From Acanthornis magna (lineage: Eukaryota; Chordata; Aves; Passeriformes; Acanthizidae), in contig JAWUZG010000056.1 in NCBI GenBank assembly GCA_036785705.1, positions 745,001 to 809,000 of the forward strand: a DNA stretch of 64,000 nucleotides, written 5' to 3'. A program made the translations under genes and the position numbers. Position 1 is the stretch's first letter. The number at the start of each line of letters is the position of its first letter. The notes beneath the pieces are model-generated. The model saw only the letters and a program-made list of their open reading frames with translations. It made no database searches and was not told the DNA's origin. Positions 1 to 10,710 of this stretch are shown piece by piece.

Positions 1-94
1 CACACTACCTCACACTGCTCCCCGTTAGGACAGTCATCTTTCCATCTTTTAGCACCTGGCTATCATATTTACTGACTTTTTTGTGTTTCTGTAG

Positions 95-131
95 GTGGAA
101 GGAGATCTGAGAGATCATCTGAGAGATTCAG
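95..131 (+). other. candidate 37-nt exon (splice signals only)
   Basis: A T-rich tract ends in TTTCTGTAG at 94, with a good branch-point-like TACTGAC about 20 bases upstream. The following 37 bases end in CAG and are followed by the donor-like GTATGAGGT. Two of the three frames are open through the segment, one reading VEGDLRDHLRDS. The segment contains a direct repeat of ATCTGAGAGAT. If real, it would be a micro-exon of a plus-strand transcript whose other exons lie outside the recognisable part of the window. Pseudo-exons with signals this good occur by chance in long introns, and no protein family is recognised. Confidence 0.2.
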
Positions 132-3100
132 GTATGAGGTTTTAGTCTCATTTGTGCTCTGGAGTTCAGGCCTGCTCACTCCTTCACTCTCTCCCAATAG
201 ATAAGTGCTATCTCAACAACACACAGATGCTTTTAGAGATCACCTTGGCCACTGCTAAGCTGTGCAGCATTCCTGCTGAGTGCATCCCAGCAAACGAGGC
301 TGTGCCTGTGACACTGGGAGCTCAGAACAGGGCAGGTGGGAGACCACAGCTCTGAAAATGGCAGTCCTTCCAGCAACAGCAACCTTCCTTGGTGAATTTC
401 TCCTGGAGAGACTTAGGGAAATGAGAGCAGCAAGGAAAGAAAGGCCTGGAGGTGGCATGATGGAAATCAGGCTTCCATCAGCCAGGGCTCAGAGGGAGGG
501 GATGCCAGTGGCACGTGGCTACAGGCTGCAGTGACACAACGTAATGAGGGGCAGAGCATCACTGTGCTCCTATCATACTGCAGCAATATAAACCCCAGGG
601 CTGTGGCATGAGGACACTGCAGCCCAATGAGCCCCAGAGATGGGCAAAGTGGGGTGCCTTAGCCAACCTGAGAGCAGGGCCTTCCACCCTGGGATGGCAA
701 AGTTCTCACAGCTCTGCAGGACTCCTTGGAAAACATGGTAGTCTGCTCAAATTATGTAGCAACAACCACATCCATGTTTATGGGCTGGACCTTCTGGCCC
801 TATGAGAGCAATGAAAAAGGTCAGTTCACCTCCCTGTTACCAGCAGGAGCGGGGCACCCTGAGCCATTGGTCTACATCTCACCCTGGGTCAGTCCAGCTG
901 GCAAACTAAAGATTCAGGCAATTTGCTCTGTTAAGGGTCCTTAAAATATCAATTCATCATAAGTATTGCAGCTCCCACCAGGGCTCTGAGGGAGGACAGT
1001 CATCCACACTTGTGCTAGGCAACTGTGGTTTCATCCCTTGGATTTATGGAGAATCTGGGATATTTTTAACATTTTGGAAAAAACAGCCACTCGGTTGGTT
1101 ATTTTAACTCAGTACAGTCCGTGCATTCAGACCAGCCCTACAAGTCCATTTGCTGGTGCCCAAGCCATCCCTCCCCCCACAGCTGGCTCTGGCCCCTTCC
1201 GCCTCCCAGATCATAGCAGTTGTATTTTAATCCTCAGGTGATGCATCTTCTCAACAGGCACAGCCAGGGAGCTTCCCAGAGGAAGCAATTACCAAAATTG
1301 AACTCACCCAAACAAAACAAAACAAAAAACACCTGAGATAGATGCCAAAGCCTCAATATTCCCCTCCACTACACACCTAGAATCTGCATCAGACCAAAAT
1401 GCATCGGTAGGAGCAAACTTTGCTCTTCTCCAGGCGCTGCCTGAGCCTCCACCAGTGCTGACAGCTCCCTGGCCTAGCCCAGAGGCTCCAGTTCACCAAG
1501 GAAGGCAGCATAGACCAGTTGTCCAGTTTAGACTGAATCAACCTGTTTCATAAAGGAAGTGGTACTGGTTACACCAGTGCAGACTGGAGCCTGGGAGCAC
1601 CATTTTCAGCCCTGGAAAGCAGAGGCTTCTGTCTGCTCACAGCCTGCTAAAAAGCTTTGTTTTTCCTGCCCTACCTGGCAGCTACACACTCAGCCAGCTC
1701 CATAATCCCCAGCAAAGCACATCTCAGCTGCAACTTAATCTGAACTTCTACTTCAACTCTCACTGACAGCTCAAGTGAAAATGAAAAGCAACTGATAAAA
1801 GAAAACCCACAAAGTGCAGCAGGTGGTGAGGGGGCCAGAGGCAGGGAATGCGACTGGAAAGAGCAATGCACTGCTAGAGCTGTGGTGGCAAACATTAATT
1901 GCTTTTTAAGTATTCCAGTGCTTTCCTTCCCTGGTGGTTGGTAGCTGCAGAATTTCTGCTCATTCTCCAGTGGTTAAGGAGGAGAGGGAAGCCAAGAGTG
2001 TGTCAGCCAAGCAAGCCCAGGGACTGAGCACCCACAAAGTGACCCCACAGGGGACAGCAGGAAGCCTCAGGGACCCTGAAGCTGCTGGCATTTCTTTTGA
2101 GCACCATTGCAGGGCAAGTCTGCCAGGTCACCTCAGCCATCTCTGGGGGAATCTGACACTGGTGCTACCTGTGTGAAGACATATCTTGAGTTTCTACTCT
2201 ACTCAAGTGCGCAATTTGCTTCTGATCAGAGATATGGGTAGGAAAAAGCATAAACAAAGCAAGCACAGCCCAGATGTTTTTCCCTGGATTCAGCTACATT
2301 TTTGAGGCTCTAAAGAACAGAGGAATGACCTTCTCCCCTGCCCTGCTGCCCACATGTCCCTGGATCCAGTCACTTCCAGCTCTCAGAGGTGGACCCCGCT
2401 ACCTGCCAGCACACCTCATGCTATCAACACCCTCATAACAGAGCTGGCTTTGTGCATCCCTCTGCTGCTTTGTGACCCAGAGAGGCCAGGATGGGTACAG
2501 CACAGCCACCACCAGGTACCAGGCATTGGCCATATCATCTACAAGTGTCCCCATCCCTTCCCTACAATGGTCCTGAGCCAACAACAGGCTTTAGGTTCAG
2601 GCCCTCAAGCCTTCAAGCAGATCCCCTCCATAGGAATCTCACCCAGCACCACACATATGATCCCACAGCAGCCACAGAAGAGTAAGGAAATAACCTTAGT
2701 TAGGCTTTCCTCCAAATGGACAGGAATTGGTGCTGCCATTTTTGCTGGCATTGTCAGGAGTCACTTTCTGGCACTATAATGTCTTTGATGGGAACTCAGA
2801 GGAAAGGGATGAAGGAAACCATGCCTTATCCTGCCTTTCCATAGCCAAGCCTCTTCACGAGGGAGGGGAAAAAGCAGCATCTCTAACACAGGAGAAAGGA
2901 ACTGCTGCTACAGCAGCACAACCAACCTCACCTTCCACTCAGCACAGCTGGTCAGTACCCCAAGGGATATTGTAGGTGGGATGATCTGGAGGTTGAACAC
3001 TTGGTGCTCCCAAGCAGACAACCAGGTATGTTGTGAGCAAGAGGGGACTGAATCCCAGACCACTTTTCCAAGGGAAGAGGGGAAAGCAAGTCCCCTGAAG

Positions 3101-3347
3101 CCTCTGGGCCACATCTGTGGCCACTGTGCCATCAAGCCACTAGGGTGTGACAAAACACCACTGAGAGGACACAGCCAAACACTCACCCCATCACCATGGG
3201 GGTGCTGAGGAGCAAAAAGCCATTTGGGGTACAGGAGAGACAGTTCAGCGGCAGTGGCCAACAACACAATACATGTACTGCAGAGAGGAAGCTCTTGTAC
3301 CTTCACACACACTGCCCTGTTTTCCCAAAGACCCAATTCCAAGCCCT
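132..3347. other. gene-free single-copy DNA
   Basis: No recognisable gene, RNA or young repeat is seen. Short open frames on both strands overlap and show no family resemblance. The segment 1720-1930 is somewhat AT-rich and includes an ATTAATTG homeodomain-type core near 1894, but nothing further supports a function. Confidence 0.6.
1310..1330. repeat. short (AAAAC)n simple repeat
   Basis: About four imperfect copies of AAAAC lie in a row. The tract is short and of no evident function. Confidence 0.7.
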
Positions 3348-3812
3348 CCAAAAATCAATGAGATAACAAGGAGATGAATTGCAGCCAATATGGATTTGTC
3401 AAGAGCAAATCACATCACTCCCATCTATCTCCCTCCTCCAAGAGCCTAACAGGCTTTGGGCAGCGCACTCCCTGCCAGACACCTCCACTCCAGTAAGGCT
3501 TCTGACACTGCCCAGCCTGCCATTCCCATCAGCAAGGGGAATGTGGTCTTAAGAGAAACAGTGACAGGGCAGGCACAAAACTGCTCAGAGAGCCATGTGT
3601 AAAGAGCAGATATCAGCAGTCTCCTCTGCTACAAAGGCAGAGCATATTGATAAACAGGATTTTGTTGGAACCTGTCACACACCTGCCTTCTTCAGGGCTT
3701 TTGCTACTGACCTGGATGAAGGAGAAAAAAGGAAACTTATTAAATTCACAGGTAGCATGGAGGTGGGAAGAAATGAGGGCTCTTTTAGAAGATAGGATTA
3801 GACAATGTTGGT
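3348..3812 (+). mobile_element. ancient CR1/L3-type LINE fragment, reverse transcriptase region
   Basis: The plus strand can be followed along the remembered amniote CR1-type LINE reverse transcriptase region. First comes a TATGGATTTGTCAAGAGCAA stretch (LINE form: CATGGATTTGTCAAGAACAAA). Next is AGTAAGGCTTCTGACACTG at about 3493 (LINE form: AGTAAGGCTTTTGACA...), then ATCAGCAAGGGGAATGTGGT. Later, around 3703-3750, comes GACCTGGATGAAGGAGAAA and TTATTAAATTCACAG, which in protein reads DLDEGEKRKLIKFTG against the LINE pattern of an acidic DLD(E/D)G block followed by L-KFADD. The catalytic FADD is lost: the copy reads FTGS. It ends near AGAAGATAGGATTAGAC. Many substitutions and indels show that it is old and dead. 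The frame 3595-3795 remains open by chance or by slow decay. The match is from memory; exact ends and subfamily need a repeat library. Confidence 0.75.
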
Positions 3813-4679
3813 ATTTCAAGAAATCATTCTCTTTTTTTCCCAGGCAGATACAAGAGCCAGGTTTTTCTCTCCAGCAGGAATAATCAGCTGTCCAAGAACA
3901 AGTGTCCAAATAGAAAGAACACATTTTCAGGGTCTTGCTTCACTACTCTTGCATATCAAGGGTTACTGATGCTGTAAGGAACTGTGGCCTCTTGCTCTTA
4001 ACCCTATGACAGTACCACGTAGGGTTCAAGGCATGTTGCATTAGGCAGGCATCAGGGATTCCATCCCTAGCAGCTTGCAAACAGAATCAGTATCAAGCTC
4101 AAAGGCCCAGAACAGGATCAGAAAACATGAATTCCCATTCCCAGGCTGCTCTTTATCTCCTGCATCACTGTCACCTCATCGCAACTGGCACAGGGAGTGC
4201 CTCTTGCGAGAGCTGCTTTCAGCAGGGAAGGCATTACTGTGCCAGCAGCACATCACGCTAATCATGACAGCTAAGCACAGGATACCATCCCACTGCTGGG
4301 CACGCCATACATGTTTCATAAAGTTGGCCCAACTGCCTGCTCCAGCCCTCCCATAACCAGCTCCACCTGATTCTGCTAGCAAGAGTCCTTCCTCTTCCCC
4401 TGTGACAACTCACACCATTTTAATGTGTAAACTCTGCAAGTTCTCTGCAAGATAAGGACTTCCCACTTCCAGCTGGGATGGCCACTGGAAGCAAGCAAAG
4501 CACAACTGCCCTGCAAGAATAATAAGACAGCATTTCCAAGTGCGGTCTTTTTATGGAAAACCATGGCCAAACCCCTGCAATGAGCTACATTTTTTAGCCT
4601 GCAGGGAAGAGACACTTGCAGGCATTCTCCACGTGATCCTTGGGCTTTCCCCTTTGACTGCACATTTGGTTTATCTCAG

Positions 4680-4732
4680 TGTGAGCTGGTGGGGAACAGG
4701 ACCTTGCAGCCTTGGGAACTCTGATGTTCCAG
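4680..4732 (+). other. weak candidate 53-nt exon
   Basis: A pyrimidine-rich stretch ends in GGTTTATCTCAG at 4679. The segment ends TTCCAG and is followed by a consensus donor GTAAGT at 4733-4738. Only one of the three frames is open through it, and its translation resembles nothing known. It could be a noncoding exon or a pseudo-exon; the second is more likely. Confidence 0.1.
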
Positions 4733-6635
4733 GTAAGTTCATTCGCTGCCAGAATAAGAAAGCAGAATTTCCAAATAAGTGACATTTCTTTTCCTTTGGC
4801 AGTAATTGCAGGGAAGACTGCAAAGTAGCAGGGGATTGATCTGGCTCCTGTGGAGGTGACTAATGGGAACACTATCCCACGGCTATGGCAGAGGACTAGA
4901 TGGCATTGGCCCCACAGCTGCCTTGGTACAGAGACATTTCCCTCACACATAATGGAGGGAATCCTTGTACCACGCTCCCCGCATGTACATCTCGCAGGGG
5001 CACATTTTGCCACGCACTCCAAGAACCCAGAATGGGTAGCAAACACTTGAAATGAAAGCAGGAGAATCAGGTCAGGGAGGGAAGTCAGCATCGCACTTCA
5101 GGTTCAGAAGTACCCAGTCAGGTGGCAAAACCCTCTCCACTGGAGCATCACCCAGACCATGGGCTTTTAGCACCCTGTGGAGCATGACTGAATGCAGTCT
5201 TATCCCTCCAAAATGAGGTCTGAAATAAAGCATTGGAGCAGAAATTATAGTAAGACTCAGGGTCATCCCAGGGCAGGTTTCTTCACGGTGAGGGGCAAGA
5301 CAATCCCTGCATCAAGAACTTGACCAAATTTAAAGAAAGGTCCAAAGAAGAGACAAAGTGGATGAACTGTCTTGTATTTATTAGCCACCACAAAAGACAG
5401 GAACAAGACCAAGCTGCAGAAGCAAGGGATTAGCACCTCTATGATCACGATCAATCTGTGAGGATCTGCCATCTCTCTCACCAGTACTCACTGTGGTTTT
5501 TTTCCTGAAGGATAGGCTAGGCATGTATATTTGTACACACTCCTTCAGACTCACAGCACTGATAACCTTGGCACAGTCAGGTGAGGCTCCAGAGCCTGCC
5601 ATTGCATTTTCTCCTTCAGAAGAGCCTCGGCATCATTAACGCTACCAAAAAGCCTGGGAAGTTTAAAGCAGGATTGTCACAATTTCTATCATTCTCACAG
5701 ATGCCAACACCAAAAGGGTGCCCTAGAATTTAGACAAGATCAGCTGGGAGCTGAATGGAAGGCACAGGCTATGCAAATTCACCTCGAAAATGGCCCTGAG
5801 CACTGGAAGGCAGGGTTATTGTGCCACTGGCACAGCCAGTTCGTTCTTGGCTTCCTCCCATCCCTTGCTGTCATTGAGCTCCACGTCAGAGCACCTGTGA
5901 TCCACACTATTAACACCAGCATGTCAGCTCATTCCCGCCTGAGAACAGCAGCACAGCCACAGCTATTCAACCTTTTGCCACCTCTCAGCAAGACCACAGC
6001 AATCTGACAGCCCTGCAGCGTGTAAGAAGCTCTATCCAAAATATGCTGTGCACCCTCAGTGCTCTGTAATCCCATTACCACACCGGGCTGGTCAGCTGCC
6101 TTCCAGCTCCTGATCCAAAGATCCAGGAGCAATCTGACTCAGGGCCTTGGGCCTCATGTCCCTGTAGTCTCAGCAACAGAGGCGAGGCTGCATCCCAGGA
6201 TGGAGTCAGCATGGATCAGTGCAGAACACCACAGGATCCCAAGGGCTGATCACCTCCATATGCAGCAGAACCTCCTCAGCCCCTACTGAGCTGTCGCTGC
6301 CCAGGGAGCACAGGTTATCAGACATTTCCTGCTGCAAATAACTGGGTTTCTTTGTGCTACCTGGTCTGACAGAAATGCACCATGACATGGATTTAAAGGA
6401 AATATCCTAGAACATGACTTTCCACTGCAGGCACTTAACCCCTGGGATGACACTGAATCCAGGCCCTGACAGATGCAGACACATTCACTGTCATGCACGA
6501 CTCAAATGTCTCAGATAGACACCCTCAGAGCACAGGAAGCTCTGTCTACAGCCCACGCTAATGGTGGAGAGTTTATGAATTCTCAGTCAGCCTGTTCAGC
6601 CACATCAAATTAGCATGGGGGTTGTTTGGTTCCTT

Positions 6636-6670
6636 TGGAACAGAACTGGAACAGGTTATTTGGAACAGGA
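6636..6670. repeat. three short direct repeats of TGGAACAG(G)
   Basis: TGGAACAG occurs at 6636, 6647 and 6661. The spacing is irregular, so this is a small local duplication rather than an array. Confidence 0.6.
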
Positions 6671-6784
6671 CAGGTATTAGAGACATGAAAGGGAGAGGTG
6701 GGCTCTCCAGTGCAAGCAATGACTATCATGGCATGAAGTGACAGAAAGATATGGTGTCTGTGCCTCTGCTGAGCTCATACAATT

Positions 6785-6850
6785 CCCCTATGGCTTCGCT
6801 CCCTCATCTGTAAAGACAAGGATAGCTTGGCTCACCTATCAAATCCCTAT
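6785..6850 (+). mobile_element. MIR-like SINE scrap
   Basis: GCTCCCTCATCTGTAAAGAC resembles the MIR segment that normally reads TTTCCTCATCTGTAAAATGG. It is followed by a GGATAG...CTCACCTATC run comparable to GGGATAATA...CTACCTC. Only about 60 bases are recognisable, so the call is tentative. Confidence 0.4.
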
Positions 6851-7159
6851 TTGCATCAGCTAAAAGGTCTGGTCCCATGAGGTTCTGATTCACTCTGCTG
6901 AAGGTGCCTTATTCTTTTACGACAAGTTAATGGGAGCTGTGGTACAAAGCAATCCACTTTGTTTGGATGTGCTGGAACAGATGACTTATGAAGAAAGGCA
7001 GCTTCAACACTTCACCCTGCAGACTCCCAAACATTGCTATAGACCTTTTCTTTACCTGCCTCTGCCAATTTTCACCATGAGCTGTACTGCTTTATTATCG
7101 CCTCTCTAAGGCTCCTCCACATGCTCCAAGCTCATCCCAGACTACCTAAACACCAGCCA

Positions 7160-7360
7160 GGGCAGGCAGAGAGCCATTAACACTGCGGTGCTGTTATTGC
7201 TGCTGCCTGGGCTGGAATTAATGCTGCTCAGCCACGGCGCAGTGAAAATATTGACTTTCCAGCTAATCAAACCAAATTCCATGAAAGCTACAACTTCAAA
7301 CTTCAAAAAAATCCATCAATGATTCATAAATATTTGAAAGTGCCAGATTGATTGCATCTG
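7160..7360. promoter_or_regulatory. enhancer-like conserved-looking block
   Basis: The block carries several homeodomain-type cores (CCATTAAC, GGAATTAATGC, GCTAATCAAA) and an ATTCATAAATATTTG run. CpGs are spared at CACTGCGGTG and CCACGGCGCAG. This mix is typical of vertebrate developmental noncoding elements. Conservation is inferred from texture only and has not been observed. Confidence 0.3.
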
Positions 7361-8984
7361 GATTACTGCAGCGCAGGGAGCTGGAGTCTGGCTGAGGAGG
7401 AGATGGACGAGGCAGCTGCTCAGACCCTGATGTCATGGATCACCCTGCGCTCCCAGGGCTGCACGGACCTCCCCAGCCTCAGTCAGAGGAACAGCCCTAT
7501 ATCCCAGTGCTGTGTCACCTGCGCTGGTGCAGCCCCACGTGATCCAGAGTGCCCAGCCTGCAGCTAGGATGTACCAATCCAGCTCCTGGCACCATGAAGA
7601 TTAGAAACCTAATAACCTCGTTGTCCAATGTTTTATTCTGGAATAAAAAAGTAATATACATACAGATATAGATATTCCAACCTCATCCAGGCATTGCCTG
7701 CCCATCAAGCATGCCGTTGGCATTCCCAGAACACGCCAGCCTTCAGCTGGCCTCCAGGGAAGTGAGGGGATTTGTTAGCTTGGCCTTCTCTCCACCCACC
7801 CCAGCCCTTCTATCTTCATGCCATTCAGCCAGCCAAGGAAGAGTGTTTTATTTTCCCAACAACCTTTCCAAGGGGAAGAAATTCCAGGAAATTAGGCAAG
7901 ATGTAACAACTCAAAATGATCTATTTTTACTTCACCCCACAGAGAAGCTCCAACTTTTCTCACATAAAAGAAAACTAATGTGCTGTCTAATTTCAGCTTG
8001 GATGGGGGAAACTTTTTGGAAAAAAACACGAATAACTTTGGTTGCATTGCTGACAGTCTTTGCTGCATAGAAGTCAGTTTGCAAAGCCACTGCAGGCTGC
8101 CTTTGTCCTCCAAGTCTCTGGAGCTGCATTTGTACACAAGAGAAGCCAGCACAAAGTCCTTGCCTGTGAAACCATATATCCAGCTCTTGAGATCAAGAGG
8201 GGAAACAGAGGCCTACAAATCTTACTCTGAAACACAAAACTCTCCTTCATTAGCAACTGATGTGAGGAGAGAGTCCTTCAGGGCAGGGCAGACAGGTAAC
8301 AGGAGGACAAGGCGGGTTCGGGGCACTGTGCTCAGCCCCATCTCCTTTGACTGCCTCATTCCTCAAGGACTGCCCCGGCAGGAAGCACAAATGCTGACTG
8401 AAGGGCTCCTGTGATTTCAGCATTCAGAGTCTCCCCTCCATAATCCTCTCTGTAATCCCGTAAGCTAATACTGTGCAGATTCCCACTGCAGCCTCTCCCT
8501 TGGTGGGAGCATTCACAGCTCCACAGGGTCTGTTTGCTGGGCAAGCACGGCCTCTGCACCTGCAAAAGCCTGATCTTTGTACAAGACAAGCAGTAATCCC
8601 CAGAGGCTGCCAGTACTCTGTCTGACACTCCAAGAGACCTAGCTTTCCCAGGAGCACTGTATCTACTCCCACATGCAAAGGCATGGGCATGAAAACCTCA
8701 TTTCACTGAGTCAGGTACCTCATGGTCATGGTGTGCACACAGTACAGTGCACAGACACGGATGGCAAGGGCTGTCCCCCACCATGAGGGAGAAATCTGCT
8801 CCTGATCCTTTATGGAGATCGAGCTCCCAGAGTCTGCCAGCTGCTTGACCACAGACCCTGACAAGAACGAGAATATTTAGCTGCCTGCCTTCTCCAATTT
8901 CCAGTCCCCACCAAGCTCAAGATCTGGGCGAAGGGCCTCTCCCTCCCTGGCATTAAACCATTGGCCAGGGCACCTCAATACTGA
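7361..8984. other. gene-free DNA
   Basis: The stretch 7595-7690 is AT-rich, with CCTAATAACC and TTTTATTCTGG motifs, and could be regulatory. A 10-bp palindrome GTGTGCACAC lies near 8731. Nothing else is recognised. Confidence 0.5.
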
Positions 8985-9032
8985 AAACACTGCTCGCACT
9001 GGTTGATTGCTGGCTGGGGTTAAACCACAACA
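8985..9032 (-). mobile_element. endogenous retrovirus LTR end fragment
   Basis: Read on the minus strand from 9032, the sequence starts TGTTGTGGTTTAACCCCAGC and continues CAGCAATCAACCAG. This resembles the common avian LTR start TGTCGTGGTTTAACCCCAGC. Homology fades after about 45 bases. No partner LTR, primer-binding site or internal viral sequence is seen nearby, so this is at most a truncated remnant. Confidence 0.5.
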
Positions 9033-10299
9033 CATTGAAGGAAGGAAATTAAACCACCCATTCCTTTCTCACCAACGAAAATAAACTGAGGCCCTAAGAT
9101 AGTGGTTCTAAACACAAGATTAGAAAGCATTCCTTGCCCATAAGCTTCCTGGAGCAAGGCTTCCCGTCTTCATTCCAGATAAAGATACCTTTAACACAAC
9201 TCACTCTACAGCACTGTTGGTTCCTCCCCAAACATCTAAGAATAGTCTCATGCTCTATGTATTTAAAGATTTTTCCCTAATCAGGAAAGAAACAGGATAA
9301 TCACTTGAAGTAGTTTAGTGAACTAGTTAGGAGTCATGAAAACCTCAACTTTATTTGGCAGGCCTGGCACATACATTGGTCTGACCCTCAGTGCTCACAA
9401 AGGGAGTTTGAGGGCAGAGCTGCACCTCAGTTCTGTGCTACCGTGGTGCCAGAGTTTGGGGTTCCCATACCACAAAGGAGCACCACAGCTACCACTACAA
9501 CCAGCAAAGCAGCAAACACACCCAAAACTGCCCTGCCTGGGTTTTCTGCCACAGCTGCCTCAGCCTGTGACACTGCCTTGTAAGAGACTGCACAAAGAGG
9601 AAGAGAGGACCCCAACAGTGCCACACAACCAACAGGTCCAGCTGCTTCTCCAGCCCTGCTGCTGCACACACACATCATTTCTTGCCACCATCCGCATCCT
9701 CACTTCCAAGGGTGAAGTTGTTTCTTATGAAAATCAGAGGATCTTCAGTTTAAGAATCAGATTCCAGTTTAAGTAAAAGCTATTTAAAAGAAAACCTGTC
9801 CCCATGAGTTTGCTCATGGAAATCAATGGCATGCTAGCAGATGCACCAAATATCCCCCAAAGTGCATGTGTCAGTGCATTTCTTCCTTCAGAGATCATTA
9901 ATGGCTCATGACCAAGGTCAGGAGTCAAGTCTAAGATTTTGCTGCTGATATAGAGGAAAGCATCTTCGCAGTGACACAGGGCACAACCTGCCCAGCTAAT
10001 AGACTCACAGCAACTCGACTCTCAGACCTCATCCATCCCCTAATTTATAAATAATAACTTGCCATTTTAATGCTGCTCTCTAGGAAGAGCATCCTAAAGC
10101 CTTCGCCACCCCTTGGAGGGTGCAAACAGAGCAACTGAAACACACAGCAGATTAAAATAGCTATAACTAAGATCAGCTTCAAAGCCAGAATAAAAGCCAA
10201 GCACACCATCAAAATCTTCTGGAAGAAGAAAGGTTTTTAGCAGAGAAGGCCTAAAATGGGCAGGCCTGGGACTAGCCCCTTCAGCCTCCACAAGGGAGG
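9033..10299. other. gene-free DNA
   Basis: No recognisable feature. The 146-codon frame at 9336-9776 overlaps a comparably open minus-strand frame and resembles no family. Confidence 0.55.
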
Positions 10300-10710
10300 G
10301 CACTCAGTCGCCATAGAGACAAAGCACAGGCACGATTGCTCTTGTCCCCACTCTGCAACCTCGGTCTCCTCCGAGGCTCCGGAGCAGATGGCAAGCTGCG
10401 AGCAAGGGAAGGAGGGACTGGTGAAATGCTGCATGTAAATAAGAGAGCCAAACACTTGTGCCGTGCCTCGGCAGCAGCGAGCAGGGCTATTAAGGGGCTG
10501 CTGCAGGCGAGCGGCTCGGCAGCAGCAATGAGCTGGCCACGAGCGGCTGGCTCCGTGTCAGGGCTGCGCGGTACCGATCAGACGTGCGGTGCAGCGCTGC
10601 CGCTCGGCACAGGCGCCGGCTGATGGATCGCCTGCAGAGCCTTGTCACCGGGGAGGGCAAGGGAGCACAGCGTCCCAAGAGGGGCCGGGACAGCACCGGG
10701 ACTCTGGGCA
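10300..10710. promoter_or_regulatory. CpG island, candidate promoter
   Basis: This is the only clear CpG island in the window. About ten CpG dinucleotides fall in 10561-10620 and six in 10501-10560, whereas most of the window has nought to two per 60 bases. GC content is high throughout the core 10440-10700. A CpG island of this size normally marks a transcription start. A TATTAAG element at 10489-10495 could be a weak TATA-like site on the plus strand, but CpG-island promoters often lack TATA. No coding first exon is recognised on either strand: the overlapping frames (10490-10723 minus, 10336-10623 plus) are low-complexity alanine-, arginine- and serine-rich readings. A noncoding RNA start, an alternative 5' exon or an isolated (orphan) CpG island are all possible. 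Confidence 0.55.
10307..10320. promoter_or_regulatory. RFX X-box-like motif
   Basis: GTCGCCATAGAGAC is close to the palindromic RFX-family X-box, in which GTNRCC and RGYAAC half-sites are separated by about two bases. The left half-site fits well and the right half-site departs at one position. It lies at the upstream edge of the CpG island, where X-boxes occur in promoters of ciliary genes. Confidence 0.35.

Larger units (their letters stand above)
3813..6780. other. gene-free single-copy DNA
   Basis: Nothing firmly recognisable apart from one weak exon-like unit at 4680-4732 and a small direct repeat near 6.64 kb. Open frames here, such as 4594-5091 on the minus strand, have no recognisable domains. 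Confidence 0.6.

Noticed and set aside
3137..3150. CTCF-like CCACTAGGGTG
   Set aside because: The last core positions do not fit the CTCF consensus; isolated and weak.
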